Origin: an uncultured Pelagibacteraceae bacterium
Lineage (GTDB): Bacteria; Pseudomonadota; Alphaproteobacteria; Pelagibacterales; Pelagibacteraceae
Assembly (NCBI GenBank): GCA_902598735.1
Contig: CACKCM010000008.1
Span: forward strand, 1 to 48,541
Length of the DNA stretch: 48,541 nucleotides
Direction: 5' to 3'
Position 1 is the first letter of the stretch; each line of letters begins with the position of its first letter. The notes under the pieces were generated by a model. That model saw only the letters and a program-made list of their open reading frames with translations. It searched no databases and was not told the DNA's origin. This document shows, piece after piece, positions 22,928 to 30,226 of this stretch. Both the position numbers and the translations under genes were made by a program.

Positions 22928-24265
22928 GTGAGCACATCATTTCAGAGCAAAATACCTAATTCTTTAAATGAACATTGGATGCCGTTTTCATCTAATAAAG
23001 ATTTTAAGAAAAATCCTCGTATTATTGTAAAGGCTGAAGGCATTTACCTAAAAACTCATGATGGAAATACTTTAATTGATGGGAGTTCTGGGTTGTATTG
23101 TAACCCTCTTGGACATGGTCGAAAAGAAATCATTGAAGCAATTAAAAATCAACTAGAAAACTTAGATTACACCATGCCCTTTCAACAAGGTTATGGAGGC
23201 TCATTTGAATTAGCATCTATGATTGCTCAAAAAACACCAGAGGATTTAAATAGAATTTTTTACACAATTTGTGGATCTACTGCTGTAGAAACAGCGATTA
23301 AAATTGCGGTGGCCTATTTTAGATCTGTAGGTCAAAATAATAGATTTAAGTTTGTTGGAAGAGAAAGAGGATATCATGGTATGAATATTGGGGCTTTAAC
23401 AGTTGGCGGTATTCCAAATAATTCAAAAGAATTTAAAAATATTTTAATGCCAGGTGTAGAGCATATGAGACATACTTTTTTACCTGAACATAAGTTTGTT
23501 AAAGGCCAACCTGATACAGGATCTGAACTAGCAGATGATTTAGAAGTTATTGCAAAAAAATTAGGCGGTGAAAATATAGCCGCATGTATTGTTGAACCTA
23601 TTGCAGGATCTACTGGTACCTTAATCCCTCCTAAAGATTATTTACAAAAGTTAAGAAAAATTTGTGATAATCACGGTATACTTTTAATTTTTGATGAGGT
23701 TGTCACTGGTTGGGGAAGGACAGGTTCAGCATTTGCAGCACAAGAATTTGGTGTAACTCCTGATATTATAACAATGGCTAAAGCTACAACAAATGGAATC
23801 GTACCTATGGGAGTGGTAGCAGTAAGAGAAAAAATTTATCAATCAGTTATGGATGCTTCACCAGATGGAGCAGTTGAATTATTTCATGGATATACATATT
23901 CTGGAATTCCTGTGGCTGTATCAGCAGCCATTGCTGTTCAAAAAATATTTGAAAAAGAGGATATTTTTAACAGAGTCAAACAAATCTCAAAGCACTTTGA
24001 GGATGGATTACACTCTCTAAAAGATCTTAATTGTATTGAGAGTATTCGTAATTATGGATTGTTAGGTGGTATTGACATCAAAATGAGGGATAAGCCAGGT
24101 AAAGCAGGATTTAATGTTTATAAGAAGTGTTATGACGCAGGAGTAAACATTAAACCAACCGGAGATGCACTTATAATTGCACCTCCGTTTGTTTGTGAAA
24201 AGAGAGATATTGACGAGATTATTGACAAAATACGTCTTGGTATTACAAACCACATTAGATCATAA
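22928..24265 (+). CDS. Class III aminotransferase, omega-amino acid (beta-alanine):pyruvate type
   Basis: A 445-residue fold-type I PLP transaminase. The opening NEHWMPFSSNKDFKKNPRI matches beta-alanine/omega-amino acid:pyruvate transaminases. Other landmarks are CGSTAVETAIKIA (115-127), GRERGYHG (144-151), FDEVVTGWGRTG with Asp256, and the Schiff-base Lys285 in ITMAKATTNG. Likely substrates are beta-alanine, taurine, putrescine-type amines or similar, with pyruvate as acceptor. The start is GTG, placed by the family N-terminus and the adjacent -10 box. If taurine is a substrate, the three TauE/SafE exporters would make sense, but this cannot be decided here. Confidence 0.85.
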   Translation: MSTSFQSKIPNSLNEHWMPFSSNKDFKKNPRIIVKAEGIYLKTHDGNTLIDGSSGLYCNPLGHGRKEIIEAIKNQLENLDYTMPFQQGYGGSFELASMIAQKTPEDLNRIFYTICGSTAVETAIKIAVAYFRSVGQNNRFKFVGRERGYHGMNIGALTVGGIPNNSKEFKNILMPGVEHMRHTFLPEHKFVKGQPDTGSELADDLEVIAKKLGGENIAACIVEPIAGSTGTLIPPKDYLQKLRKICDNHGILLIFDEVVTGWGRTGSAFAAQEFGVTPDIITMAKATTNGIVPMGVVAVREKIYQSVMDASPDGAVELFHGYTYSGIPVAVSAAIAVQKIFEKEDIFNRVKQISKHFEDGLHSLKDLNCIESIRNYGLLGGIDIKMRDKPGKAGFNVYKKCYDAGVNIKPTGDALIIAPPFVCEKRDIDEIIDKIRLGITNHIRS

Positions 24266-24268
24266 GTT

Positions 24269-24332
24269 GATATTAATCATTCATTTTGGGTCGAATCAAA
24301 TTTATGAGACCAATTTGATCAAGATTAATATT
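24269..24332 (+). repeat. Nested inverted repeat in the 3' region of the aminotransferase gene
   Basis: The outer arms GATATTAATC (24269-24278) and GATTAATATT (24323-24332) pair at 9 of 10 positions. The inner arms ATCAAATT (24295-24302) and AATTTGAT (24312-24319) pair perfectly around a 9-nt loop. It begins 3 bp after the aminotransferase stop codon. No U tract follows, so it is not a textbook terminator; it may stabilise the 3' end or mark a regulatory element for the next small gene. Confidence 0.45.
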
Positions 24333-24363
24333 TAAGACTTTCCTAAATATGTTTTAATGAGTT

Positions 24364-24546
24364 ATGAGTTCACAGTATAAATTCGAAAATCACGCTGAAG
24401 AAATCAGGCATCAGAGTAAGGTTAAACTTACTGACCTTTTATCTAGAATAAACGAAGAAAAGAAGATTGAGAGAAATAGAAATTTAGCGTTAAGTGTTGC
24501 TGCAGTTTCAGCAGTCACTGTATTTGGCATTATTTTAACTCTTTAA
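24364..24546 (+). CDS. Small single-pass membrane protein (60 aa)
   Basis: A 60-residue protein: a polar, probably helical N-terminal 38 residues (SSQYKFENHAEEIRHQSK, then LLSRINEEKKIERNRN), then one C-terminal membrane helix (ALSVAAVSAVTVFGIILTL). That is a tail-anchored topology with a cytoplasmic head. No family is recognised. The arrangement, start codon and absence of competing frames make it a likely real gene. It stands alone between the aminotransferase and the tRNA gene. Confidence 0.6.
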   Translation: MSSQYKFENHAEEIRHQSKVKLTDLLSRINEEKKIERNRNLALSVAAVSAVTVFGIILTL

Positions 24547-24626
24547 AAAAAACCCAAAATCATAGGAATTAATTCAAAACTAAACTAATGATTTAGTTTA
24601 TCAAATATATTATAAAACTAACCAAT

Positions 24627-24703
24627 GGCGAGGTAGCTCAGTTGGTTAGAGCACAGGACTCATAAGCCTGGGGTCGGCGGTTCGAATCCGCCCCTCGCTA
24701 CCA
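24627..24703 (+). tRNA. tRNA-Met (anticodon CAT)
   Basis: A complete 77-nt cloverleaf with the CCA end encoded. Acceptor GGCGAGG pairs CCTCGCT, the D arm is GCTC/GAGC, the anticodon loop is CTCATAA (anticodon CAT), and the T arm GGCGG-TTCGAAT-CCGCC is perfect. It has a paired acceptor end and lacks initiator features, so it is an elongator tRNA-Met or, less likely, a lysidine-modified tRNA-Ile2. Two small oddities are a G1-T72 wobble and an A31-G39 mismatch closing the anticodon loop. Confidence 0.93.
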
Positions 24704-24720
24704 ATATTTTTTTGATTAAG

Positions 24721-25563
24721 ATGTTAGATCCTAACCTTACAATTGTTATTAATACCTTTAAAAGTGAAGATATTATTTTTTCATGTCTTAATACAATTAG
24801 TTCCAATTTCAAAGTTTTTGTCATTGAAAATTCAAATGATATTAAAATTAAAAAAAGGATAGAACAAAACTATTCAAACGTTGAATGTATTTTAACAGGA
24901 GAAAATCTTGGATATGCGAAAGGAAATAATTTGGGAATATCAAAAGTCACTACTAAGTATGCTCTAGTGTTAAATCCTGATGCAAAACTTGAAACTGATA
25001 CTTTGAATAATTTTTTTTCATTCACAAATAAGATAAAAGAATTTGCTATTGTTGGTCCCGCCAAACAAGATGAGTTTAATGAAAAAGATAGTTCTGAGAA
25101 TAGTGAAAACGTCTTTGAAACAGATTCAATTAAGGGTTTTGCAATGTTTTTAAATCTTGAACAATTTAAAAATATTGGTTTCTTTGATCCAAATTTTTTT
25201 ATTTATTTGGAGGAAATTGATTTGTGTAAAAGAATAAAAAAATATAATAAGAAAATTTACTTAGATAAAAAAATAAAAATTCAACATTTGGGTGGAAAAT
25301 CTCATAATAGTTCTATAAACTTTGAAATGGAGCTTTCCAGGAATTGGCACTGGATGTGGTCCACTTTTTATTTTAACAAAAAACATAGTGGTTATATTAT
25401 TTCCTCAATTAAAATAAGTGGAAAATTATTTTCTGCGGTTTTAAAAACGATTTATTTTTCTATTATATTCAATGAAAAAAAAAGAAGAATTTATTTTCAT
25501 CGTATATCTGGAATAATTAACTCTATGATTGGTAAAAGCTCTTGGTATAGACCAAAAATTTAA
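24721..25563 (+). CDS. Family 2 glycosyltransferase
   Basis: A 280-residue GT-A transferase of the rhamnosyltransferase-like GT2 group. LTIVINTFKSEDIIFSCL opens the nucleotide-sugar domain, GENLGYAKGNNLGI and YALVLNPDAKLE (the N-P-D-A metal/sugar-nucleotide motif) follow, and FFIYLEEIDLCKRIKK carries the acidic catalytic-base region. It is cytoplasmic or peripheral, with a C-terminal hydrophobic-basic patch that could touch the membrane. I chose the ATG 17 bp after the tRNA; a TTG three codons earlier is the alternative. It precedes an epimerase gene, consistent with surface-glycan synthesis. Confidence 0.85.
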   Translation: MLDPNLTIVINTFKSEDIIFSCLNTISSNFKVFVIENSNDIKIKKRIEQNYSNVECILTGENLGYAKGNNLGISKVTTKYALVLNPDAKLETDTLNNFFSFTNKIKEFAIVGPAKQDEFNEKDSSENSENVFETDSIKGFAMFLNLEQFKNIGFFDPNFFIYLEEIDLCKRIKKYNKKIYLDKKIKIQHLGGKSHNSSINFEMELSRNWHWMWSTFYFNKKHSGYIISSIKISGKLFSAVLKTIYFSIIFNEKKRRIYFHRISGIINSMIGKSSWYRPKI

Positions 25564-25601
25564 TAAATTGATAATTGTCAAATTTTATATATAAAAAAAA
25601 T

Positions 25602-26618
25602 ATGTCTTCAAAACATAAAAAAATTTTAGTAACTGGAGTGGCAGGTTTTTTGGGATCGCACTTAAGTGAAAAACTAGCAGATTTAGGTCATGAAATTATA
25701 GGTATAGATAATATGATTGGGGGGTATGAGGATAATATCCCAAAAAAAATTAAGTTTTACAAATTAGATTGTTGTGATTTTGAAAAAATTAACAAAATTA
25801 TGAAAGGTATTGATGTTGTTTATCATTGTGCAGCCACTGCCCACGAGGGTCTTTCTGTTTTTTCACCCTATGAAATTACAAAAAATAATTATTTAGCTTC
25901 TGTTTCTGTTTTTTCAGCAGCAGTCAACGAGAAAGTCAAAAGAATAATTTTCTGTTCTTCGATGGCAAGATACGGAGATCAACCAGCACCTTTTAATGAA
26001 AAAATGAAACCAAAGCCAATAGATCCATACGCTATTTCTAAAGTTGCATCTGAAGAAGTTCTTAAAAATTTGTGTGACCTAAATAACATTGAGTGGGTTA
26101 TAGCGATACCTCACAACATAATTGGGCCAAGACAAAAATATGATGATCCTTTTAGAAATGTAGTTTCAATTATGATTAATAGAATGCTTCAAAGAAAAGC
26201 ACCAATAATTTACGGCGATGGAAAACAAACTAGATGTTTTTCTTACATAGATGATTGTTTAAGTTGTTTGATACCAATGCTTGATCAAAAAAATTTAAAT
26301 AAAGAAATTATAAATATCGGACCCGACGAGGAATTTGTAACTATAAATAAAATTGCTGAAATTTGCTCTAATATAACGGGGATAAATCTTAGCCCAATAT
26401 ATAAGAAAGATAGACCAAAGGAGGTAAAGCACGCTACCTGTTCTGCTGATAAAGCTAGAGATTTACTTAAATATCAAACAAAAGTTTCACTGCAAGATGG
26501 GATTAAAAAAACATTTGATTATATTAAAAAAAGAGGGGTGAGACCATTCGATTATAATATTAATTTAGAAATTAAAAATGAACTTACACCAACCACTTGG
26601 ACAAAAAAGGAAATTTAG
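25602..26618 (+). CDS. NAD-dependent nucleotide-sugar epimerase/dehydratase (extended SDR)
   Basis: An extended short-chain dehydrogenase of 338 residues. The Rossmann motif is KILVTGVAGFLGSHL, the catalytic serine region is FCSSMARYG and the Tyr-Lys pair is PYAISK. The C-terminal half KQTRCFSYIDDCLSCL and NIGPDEEFVTINKIA matches UDP-glucose 4-epimerase and related sugar-nucleotide enzymes. The exact sugar is undetermined. The ATG at 25602 is preferred over an upstream TTG, which would add nine non-conserved residues. It is paired with the GT2 gene 38 bp upstream and ends with a 4-bp convergent overlap with apt. Confidence 0.85.
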   Translation: MSSKHKKILVTGVAGFLGSHLSEKLADLGHEIIGIDNMIGGYEDNIPKKIKFYKLDCCDFEKINKIMKGIDVVYHCAATAHEGLSVFSPYEITKNNYLASVSVFSAAVNEKVKRIIFCSSMARYGDQPAPFNEKMKPKPIDPYAISKVASEEVLKNLCDLNNIEWVIAIPHNIIGPRQKYDDPFRNVVSIMINRMLQRKAPIIYGDGKQTRCFSYIDDCLSCLIPMLDQKNLNKEIINIGPDEEFVTINKIAEICSNITGINLSPIYKKDRPKEVKHATCSADKARDLLKYQTKVSLQDGIKKTFDYIKKRGVRPFDYNINLEIKNELTPTTWTKKEI

Positions 26619-27142
26619 TGTCCAGGAAACTCAATTAAACTTTTTGTAAGGTAACCTTTATTTCTTAACAATTTATCTCCAGGTAAATCAAAAAGATTTA
26701 TCACAAATATAAATCCAGCAACTTCACCGCCAGAAATTTCTATTAGTTTAGCAGCTGCTTCTGCGGTACCTCCGGTTGCTATTAAATCATCAATAATCAA
26801 AATTTTTTCATTTTTTTTTATAGAATCCTTGTGCACCTCTATTGTTGCATTTCCATATTCCAGCTCAAAATCAACTGAATGTGTTGGTGCGGGAAGTTTA
26901 TTCTTTTTGCGCAAAAGAATAAAAGGCTTTTTTAAAAGATAAGAAACTGTAGACGCAAATACAAACCCTCTAGACTCAATTGCTGCAACTTTATCGAATT
27001 TAATGTTTTTTGAAATATCAATTATTTTATCATTAGTATACCTAAATGCTTCAGCATCTTTAATTAAAGTAGTAATATCACGAAATAATATTCCTTTTTT
27101 GGGGTAATCTGGTATTGATCTGATAAATTTTTTTAAATCCAT
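26615..27142 (-). CDS. apt: Adenine phosphoribosyltransferase
   Basis: A 175-residue type I phosphoribosyltransferase. DLKKFIRSIPDYPKKGILFRDIT is the typical Apt opening, KVAAIESRGFVFA the middle signature, and ILIIDDLIATGGTAEAA the PRPP-binding loop. It converts adenine and PRPP to AMP and pyrophosphate. The ATG at 27142 is used; an in-frame TTG four codons upstream is less likely. It is divergent from mtnP with 43 bp between the starts. The adenine released by MtnP from methylthioadenosine is therefore salvaged by the adjacent gene. Confidence 0.93.
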   Translation of the reverse strand: MDLKKFIRSIPDYPKKGILFRDITTLIKDAEAFRYTNDKIIDISKNIKFDKVAAIESRGFVFASTVSYLLKKPFILLRKKNKLPAPTHSVDFELEYGNATIEVHKDSIKKNEKILIIDDLIATGGTAEAAAKLIEISGGEVAGFIFVINLFDLPGDKLLRNKGYLTKSLIEFPGH

Positions 27143-27185
27143 ATTTAGCTTCAAGTTCTAACAAAAAAGCATTAATAATTAAATA

Positions 27186-28061
27186 ATGAAAAAAAGAAAG
27201 TTAGGGATAATTGGGGGTAGCGGCCTTTACAAAATGGAAGGCTTTGAAAAAACTAAATGGAAAAAAATTAATACCCCTTGGGGAAAACCTTCAGATGAAA
27301 TTTTATTAGCTAGTATTGGAAAAGAAGAAATTTGTTTTATTCCTAGGCATTCAAGAGGTCACAAAATAAACCCGTCAAACATAAATTTTAGGGCAAATAT
27401 TGATGCGATGAAACAATTAGGAGTTACAGATATCATCTCAGTATCTGCTGTAGGATCTCTTAAAGAAAACTTAGAACCAGGAAAATTCGTAATTGTAGAC
27501 CAATTTATTGATAGGACATTTTCAAGAATAAAAACATTTTTTAATGAAGAAATAGTAGCCCATGTTTCAATGGCTAAACCTACAAGTCCAGGACTTTCAA
27601 ATTGTTGTGAGGCCTCATTAAAGAAGTTAAATATCAACTATCAAGCTGGAGGCACATATGTTGTAATGGAAGGACCTCAATTCTCTACATTAGCTGAGTC
27701 GAATTTGTATAGATCTTGGGGAGCCGACGTAATTGGCATGACTAACATGCCCGAGGCTAAACTGGCCAGAGAAGCAGAAATTAGATATAGCACTGTAGCA
27801 ATGGTGACGGATTACGATTGTTGGCATCCTGATCATGATGAAGTTGATGTAAACATGGTAGTTCAAACTCTAATGAAAAATGCAGCAAATGCACAAAATA
27901 TGATTAAAGAAATAATAAAAACATTTAAAAACTATTCAGTAGAGAAGGATCCCGCAAACAACTGTTTAGATGTTGCCATAATAACTGATCCAAAGCTAAG
28001 AACAAATAAAACAATTAAAAAATTAAAAAATATTGCAGGTAGAGTTTTAAATAAAAAATAA
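27186..28061 (+). CDS. mtnP: S-methyl-5'-thioadenosine phosphorylase MtnP
   Basis: A 291-residue purine-nucleoside-phosphorylase-family enzyme. LGIIGGSGLYKMEGF at the start, the phosphate-binding PRHSRGH, EGPQFSTLAESNLYRSWGADVIGMTNMPEAKLAREAE and the MVTDYDCWH region are all characteristic of MTA phosphorylases. It splits methylthioadenosine into adenine and 5-methylthioribose-1-phosphate. It starts a five-gene plus-strand run: mtnP, tautomerase, mtnA, aldolase, speDE fusion. The gap to the tautomerase gene is only 5 bp. Confidence 0.93.
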   Translation: MKKRKLGIIGGSGLYKMEGFEKTKWKKINTPWGKPSDEILLASIGKEEICFIPRHSRGHKINPSNINFRANIDAMKQLGVTDIISVSAVGSLKENLEPGKFVIVDQFIDRTFSRIKTFFNEEIVAHVSMAKPTSPGLSNCCEASLKKLNINYQAGGTYVVMEGPQFSTLAESNLYRSWGADVIGMTNMPEAKLAREAEIRYSTVAMVTDYDCWHPDHDEVDVNMVVQTLMKNAANAQNMIKEIIKTFKNYSVEKDPANNCLDVAIITDPKLRTNKTIKKLKNIAGRVLNKK

Positions 28062-28066
28062 CCTCA

Positions 28067-28507
28067 ATGCCAACTTATACAGTAAAATATTCCAATATTA
28101 CTCTTTCACAAAAACAAAAAAACTCTATTGCAAATGATATAACAAATACTCATAGTAAATTTACTGGCGCAAATACCTTTTTTGCTCAAGTTATATTTCA
28201 AAAAAATGAAAAAAATTCTCATTTCATGGGTGGCAAACTAGTAAAGACTAAAGAGATTTTCCTAAACGGACAGATAAGAGCTGGGCGAACATCAAAAGTT
28301 AAAAAACAATTAATTTTAGGTTTAAGAAAAATTTTGATTAAGAACACAAAGTTGCAGAGAGATTTTGTTTGGGTTTACTTAGAAGATTTATTACCGGATC
28401 AAATGATTGAGTATGGAGAGGTTCTACCTAAATCAGGATATGAAAAAAAATGGTTTAATTCGTTATCAGTAAGTTTAAGAAAAAGATTAAAAAAAATGGA
28501 AAAATAA
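28067..28507 (+). CDS. cis-CaaD-like tautomerase superfamily protein
   Basis: A 146-residue double-length tautomerase with the N-terminal catalytic proline after Met removal (MPTYTVKYS). Numbering from that Pro, I find Pro1, His28, Arg70, Arg73, Tyr103 and Glu114. As I recall, these are the six active-site residues of cis-3-chloroacrylic acid dehalogenase, at the same numbers. VWVYLEDLLPDQMIEYGE also resembles that family. True dehalogenation is unlikely here; homologues hydrate unsaturated acids or tautomerise enols. Its place between mtnP and mtnA, 5 bp and 1 bp from them, ties it to MTA breakdown, with an unknown substrate. Confidence 0.85.
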   Translation: MPTYTVKYSNITLSQKQKNSIANDITNTHSKFTGANTFFAQVIFQKNEKNSHFMGGKLVKTKEIFLNGQIRAGRTSKVKKQLILGLRKILIKNTKLQRDFVWVYLEDLLPDQMIEYGEVLPKSGYEKKWFNSLSVSLRKRLKKMEK

Positions 28508-28508
28508 A

Positions 28509-29579
28509 ATGAAAATAGAGGGAAAACCATATAAAACAATTTGGTTTGAAAGCAACTTGGTAAAAATCATTGATCAAACAAAACTTCCTCATCAGTTTAT
28601 CGTCAAAGGTTTAAAAACCGTCCAAGACGCAATTAACGCAATTAAAACAATGGAGGTGAGAGGCGCTCCATTAATTGGCGCAACGGCTGCATATGGTTTG
28701 GTTTTATCTATTATTGAAAAAAATGATTTATCTTTTCTAAAGAAATCTAGCAAGGACTTAATTGCATCAAGGCCCACAGCAATAAATCTTAAATGGGCAG
28801 TAGACAGAATGATGAAAAAGCTTACAGGAGTTAATGATAAAGATATATTGAAATTAGCTTTAGATGAGGCAAAAGCTATTACAGAAGAGGATGAAAAATT
28901 TTGTAAAAATATCGGCTTAAACGGTCTTAAAATTATTGAGGATATTGCTAATAAAAAAAAAGATACAGTTAATATTTTAACCCATTGTAATGCAGGTTGG
29001 CTAGCTACTATTGACTGGGGGACAGCCACTTCGCCTATATATCATGCTCATCAAAAAGGTATTAAAGTTCATGTTTGGGTTGATGAAACCAGACCACGAA
29101 ATCAAGGAGCAAATTTAACTTCCTATGAATTAAATGAAGAGGGAATTTCAAACACAGTTATAACAGATAACGCAGGTGGTATTTTAATGCAAAGGGGGCA
29201 AGTGGATATGTGTATCGTTGGAACCGATAGAACTTTATCAAATGGCGATGTATGTAATAAAATTGGAACATATCTAAAGGCATTATCTGCTAAAGATAAT
29301 AATGTTCCTTTTTATGTAGCCTTACCAAGCTCAACTATAGACTGGAGTATCAAAGATCATAGACAAATTCCTATTGAAGAAAGAAATTCAGAGGAACTAT
29401 CACATGTTGAGGGAATAGATGAAAATAATGAGATTAAAAAAGTTAGAATTTACCCACAAAAAAGTAAATCTTTAAACCTAGCCTTTGATGTTACACCTGC
29501 TAAACTAGTTACAGGTTTAATCACTGAAAAAGGAATTTGTGAAGCCTCAGAAAAAGGTTTGAAAGGTTTATTTAAGTGA
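28509..29579 (+). CDS. mtnA: S-methyl-5-thioribose-1-phosphate isomerase MtnA
   Basis: A 356-residue aldose-ketose isomerase of the eIF2B-like family, converting 5-methylthioribose-1-phosphate to 5-methylthioribulose-1-phosphate. The RGAPLIG motif, HCNAGWLAT with catalytic Cys160, ETRPRNQGANLT and IVGTDRT with Asp240 are all present; Cys160 and Asp240 agree with the numbering of characterised bacterial MtnA as I recall it. The stop overlaps the GTG start of the aldolase gene (GTGA), indicating translational coupling. Length is normal. Confidence 0.95.
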   Translation: MKIEGKPYKTIWFESNLVKIIDQTKLPHQFIVKGLKTVQDAINAIKTMEVRGAPLIGATAAYGLVLSIIEKNDLSFLKKSSKDLIASRPTAINLKWAVDRMMKKLTGVNDKDILKLALDEAKAITEEDEKFCKNIGLNGLKIIEDIANKKKDTVNILTHCNAGWLATIDWGTATSPIYHAHQKGIKVHVWVDETRPRNQGANLTSYELNEEGISNTVITDNAGGILMQRGQVDMCIVGTDRTLSNGDVCNKIGTYLKALSAKDNNVPFYVALPSSTIDWSIKDHRQIPIEERNSEELSHVEGIDENNEIKKVRIYPQKSKSLNLAFDVTPAKLVTGLITEKGICEASEKGLKGLFK

Positions 29580-30220
29580 GCAAATTAAAAGCTGGTGTTA
29601 TTAAATACTCAAAAAAATTAAATATAACAAATTTATCTGCTTTAAGATCAGGAAATATCTCTGTAAGAGCAAAAGAAAAAGGAGTGGATGGTTTTTATAT
29701 AACTCCATCGGGTAGAAAGTATTCTTCTTTAAAAAAAAAAGACATCGTCTTTATTTCGTTAAAAGGTGTTTATAATAAAAAAAAAGGCAAACCCTCATCA
29801 GAATGGAGATTTCATCAAGATATTTATGTGAATAAAAAGGAGGCAAAAGCAATAGTTCATGCACACTCTACTTGTGCTACAGCTGTATCTACTCATCAAA
29901 AAAGCATTCCAGCTTTTCACTATATGGTTGCAGTTGCAGGCGGGGAAGACATTAAGTGTAGTAAATACGCAACTTTTGGAACGAAAAATCTTTCAAGAAA
30001 TATTATTAAAGCATTAAAAAATAGAACAGCGTGTTTGATTGCCAATCACGGTCAGGTTGCTTTTGGAGAAAATTTAGAAAAAACTTTTGAGCTTGCTCAG
30101 GAGATCGAAAATATTTGCCATCAATATATAAATGCCATAAGAATTGGAATACCAAAGATACTTTCGAAAAAAGAAATGAAAATTGTCTTGGGTAAATTTA
30201 AAAATTATAAAAAAGGATAG
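29576..30220 (+). CDS. Class II aldolase/adducin protein, probable MTRu-1-P aldolase
   Basis: A 214-residue zinc-dependent class II aldolase. LRSGNISVRAKE, YITPSGRKYSSL, the acid/base candidate Glu76, the zinc ligands HAH (His95, His97) and the NHG at 157-159 (His158) are visible. The coupled mtnA points to 5-methylthioribulose-1-phosphate as substrate. Two fates are possible: dehydration (MtnB of the classical salvage pathway) or aldol cleavage to DHAP and methylthioacetaldehyde (DHAP shunt). No mtnC or mtnD follows and the protein resembles fuculose-1-phosphate aldolases, so cleavage is favoured. The start is GTG. Confidence 0.8.
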   Translation: MSKLKAGVIKYSKKLNITNLSALRSGNISVRAKEKGVDGFYITPSGRKYSSLKKKDIVFISLKGVYNKKKGKPSSEWRFHQDIYVNKKEAKAIVHAHSTCATAVSTHQKSIPAFHYMVAVAGGEDIKCSKYATFGTKNLSRNIIKALKNRTACLIANHGQVAFGENLEKTFELAQEIENICHQYINAIRIGIPKILSKKEMKIVLGKFKNYKKG

Positions 30221-30226
30221 TTTTTA

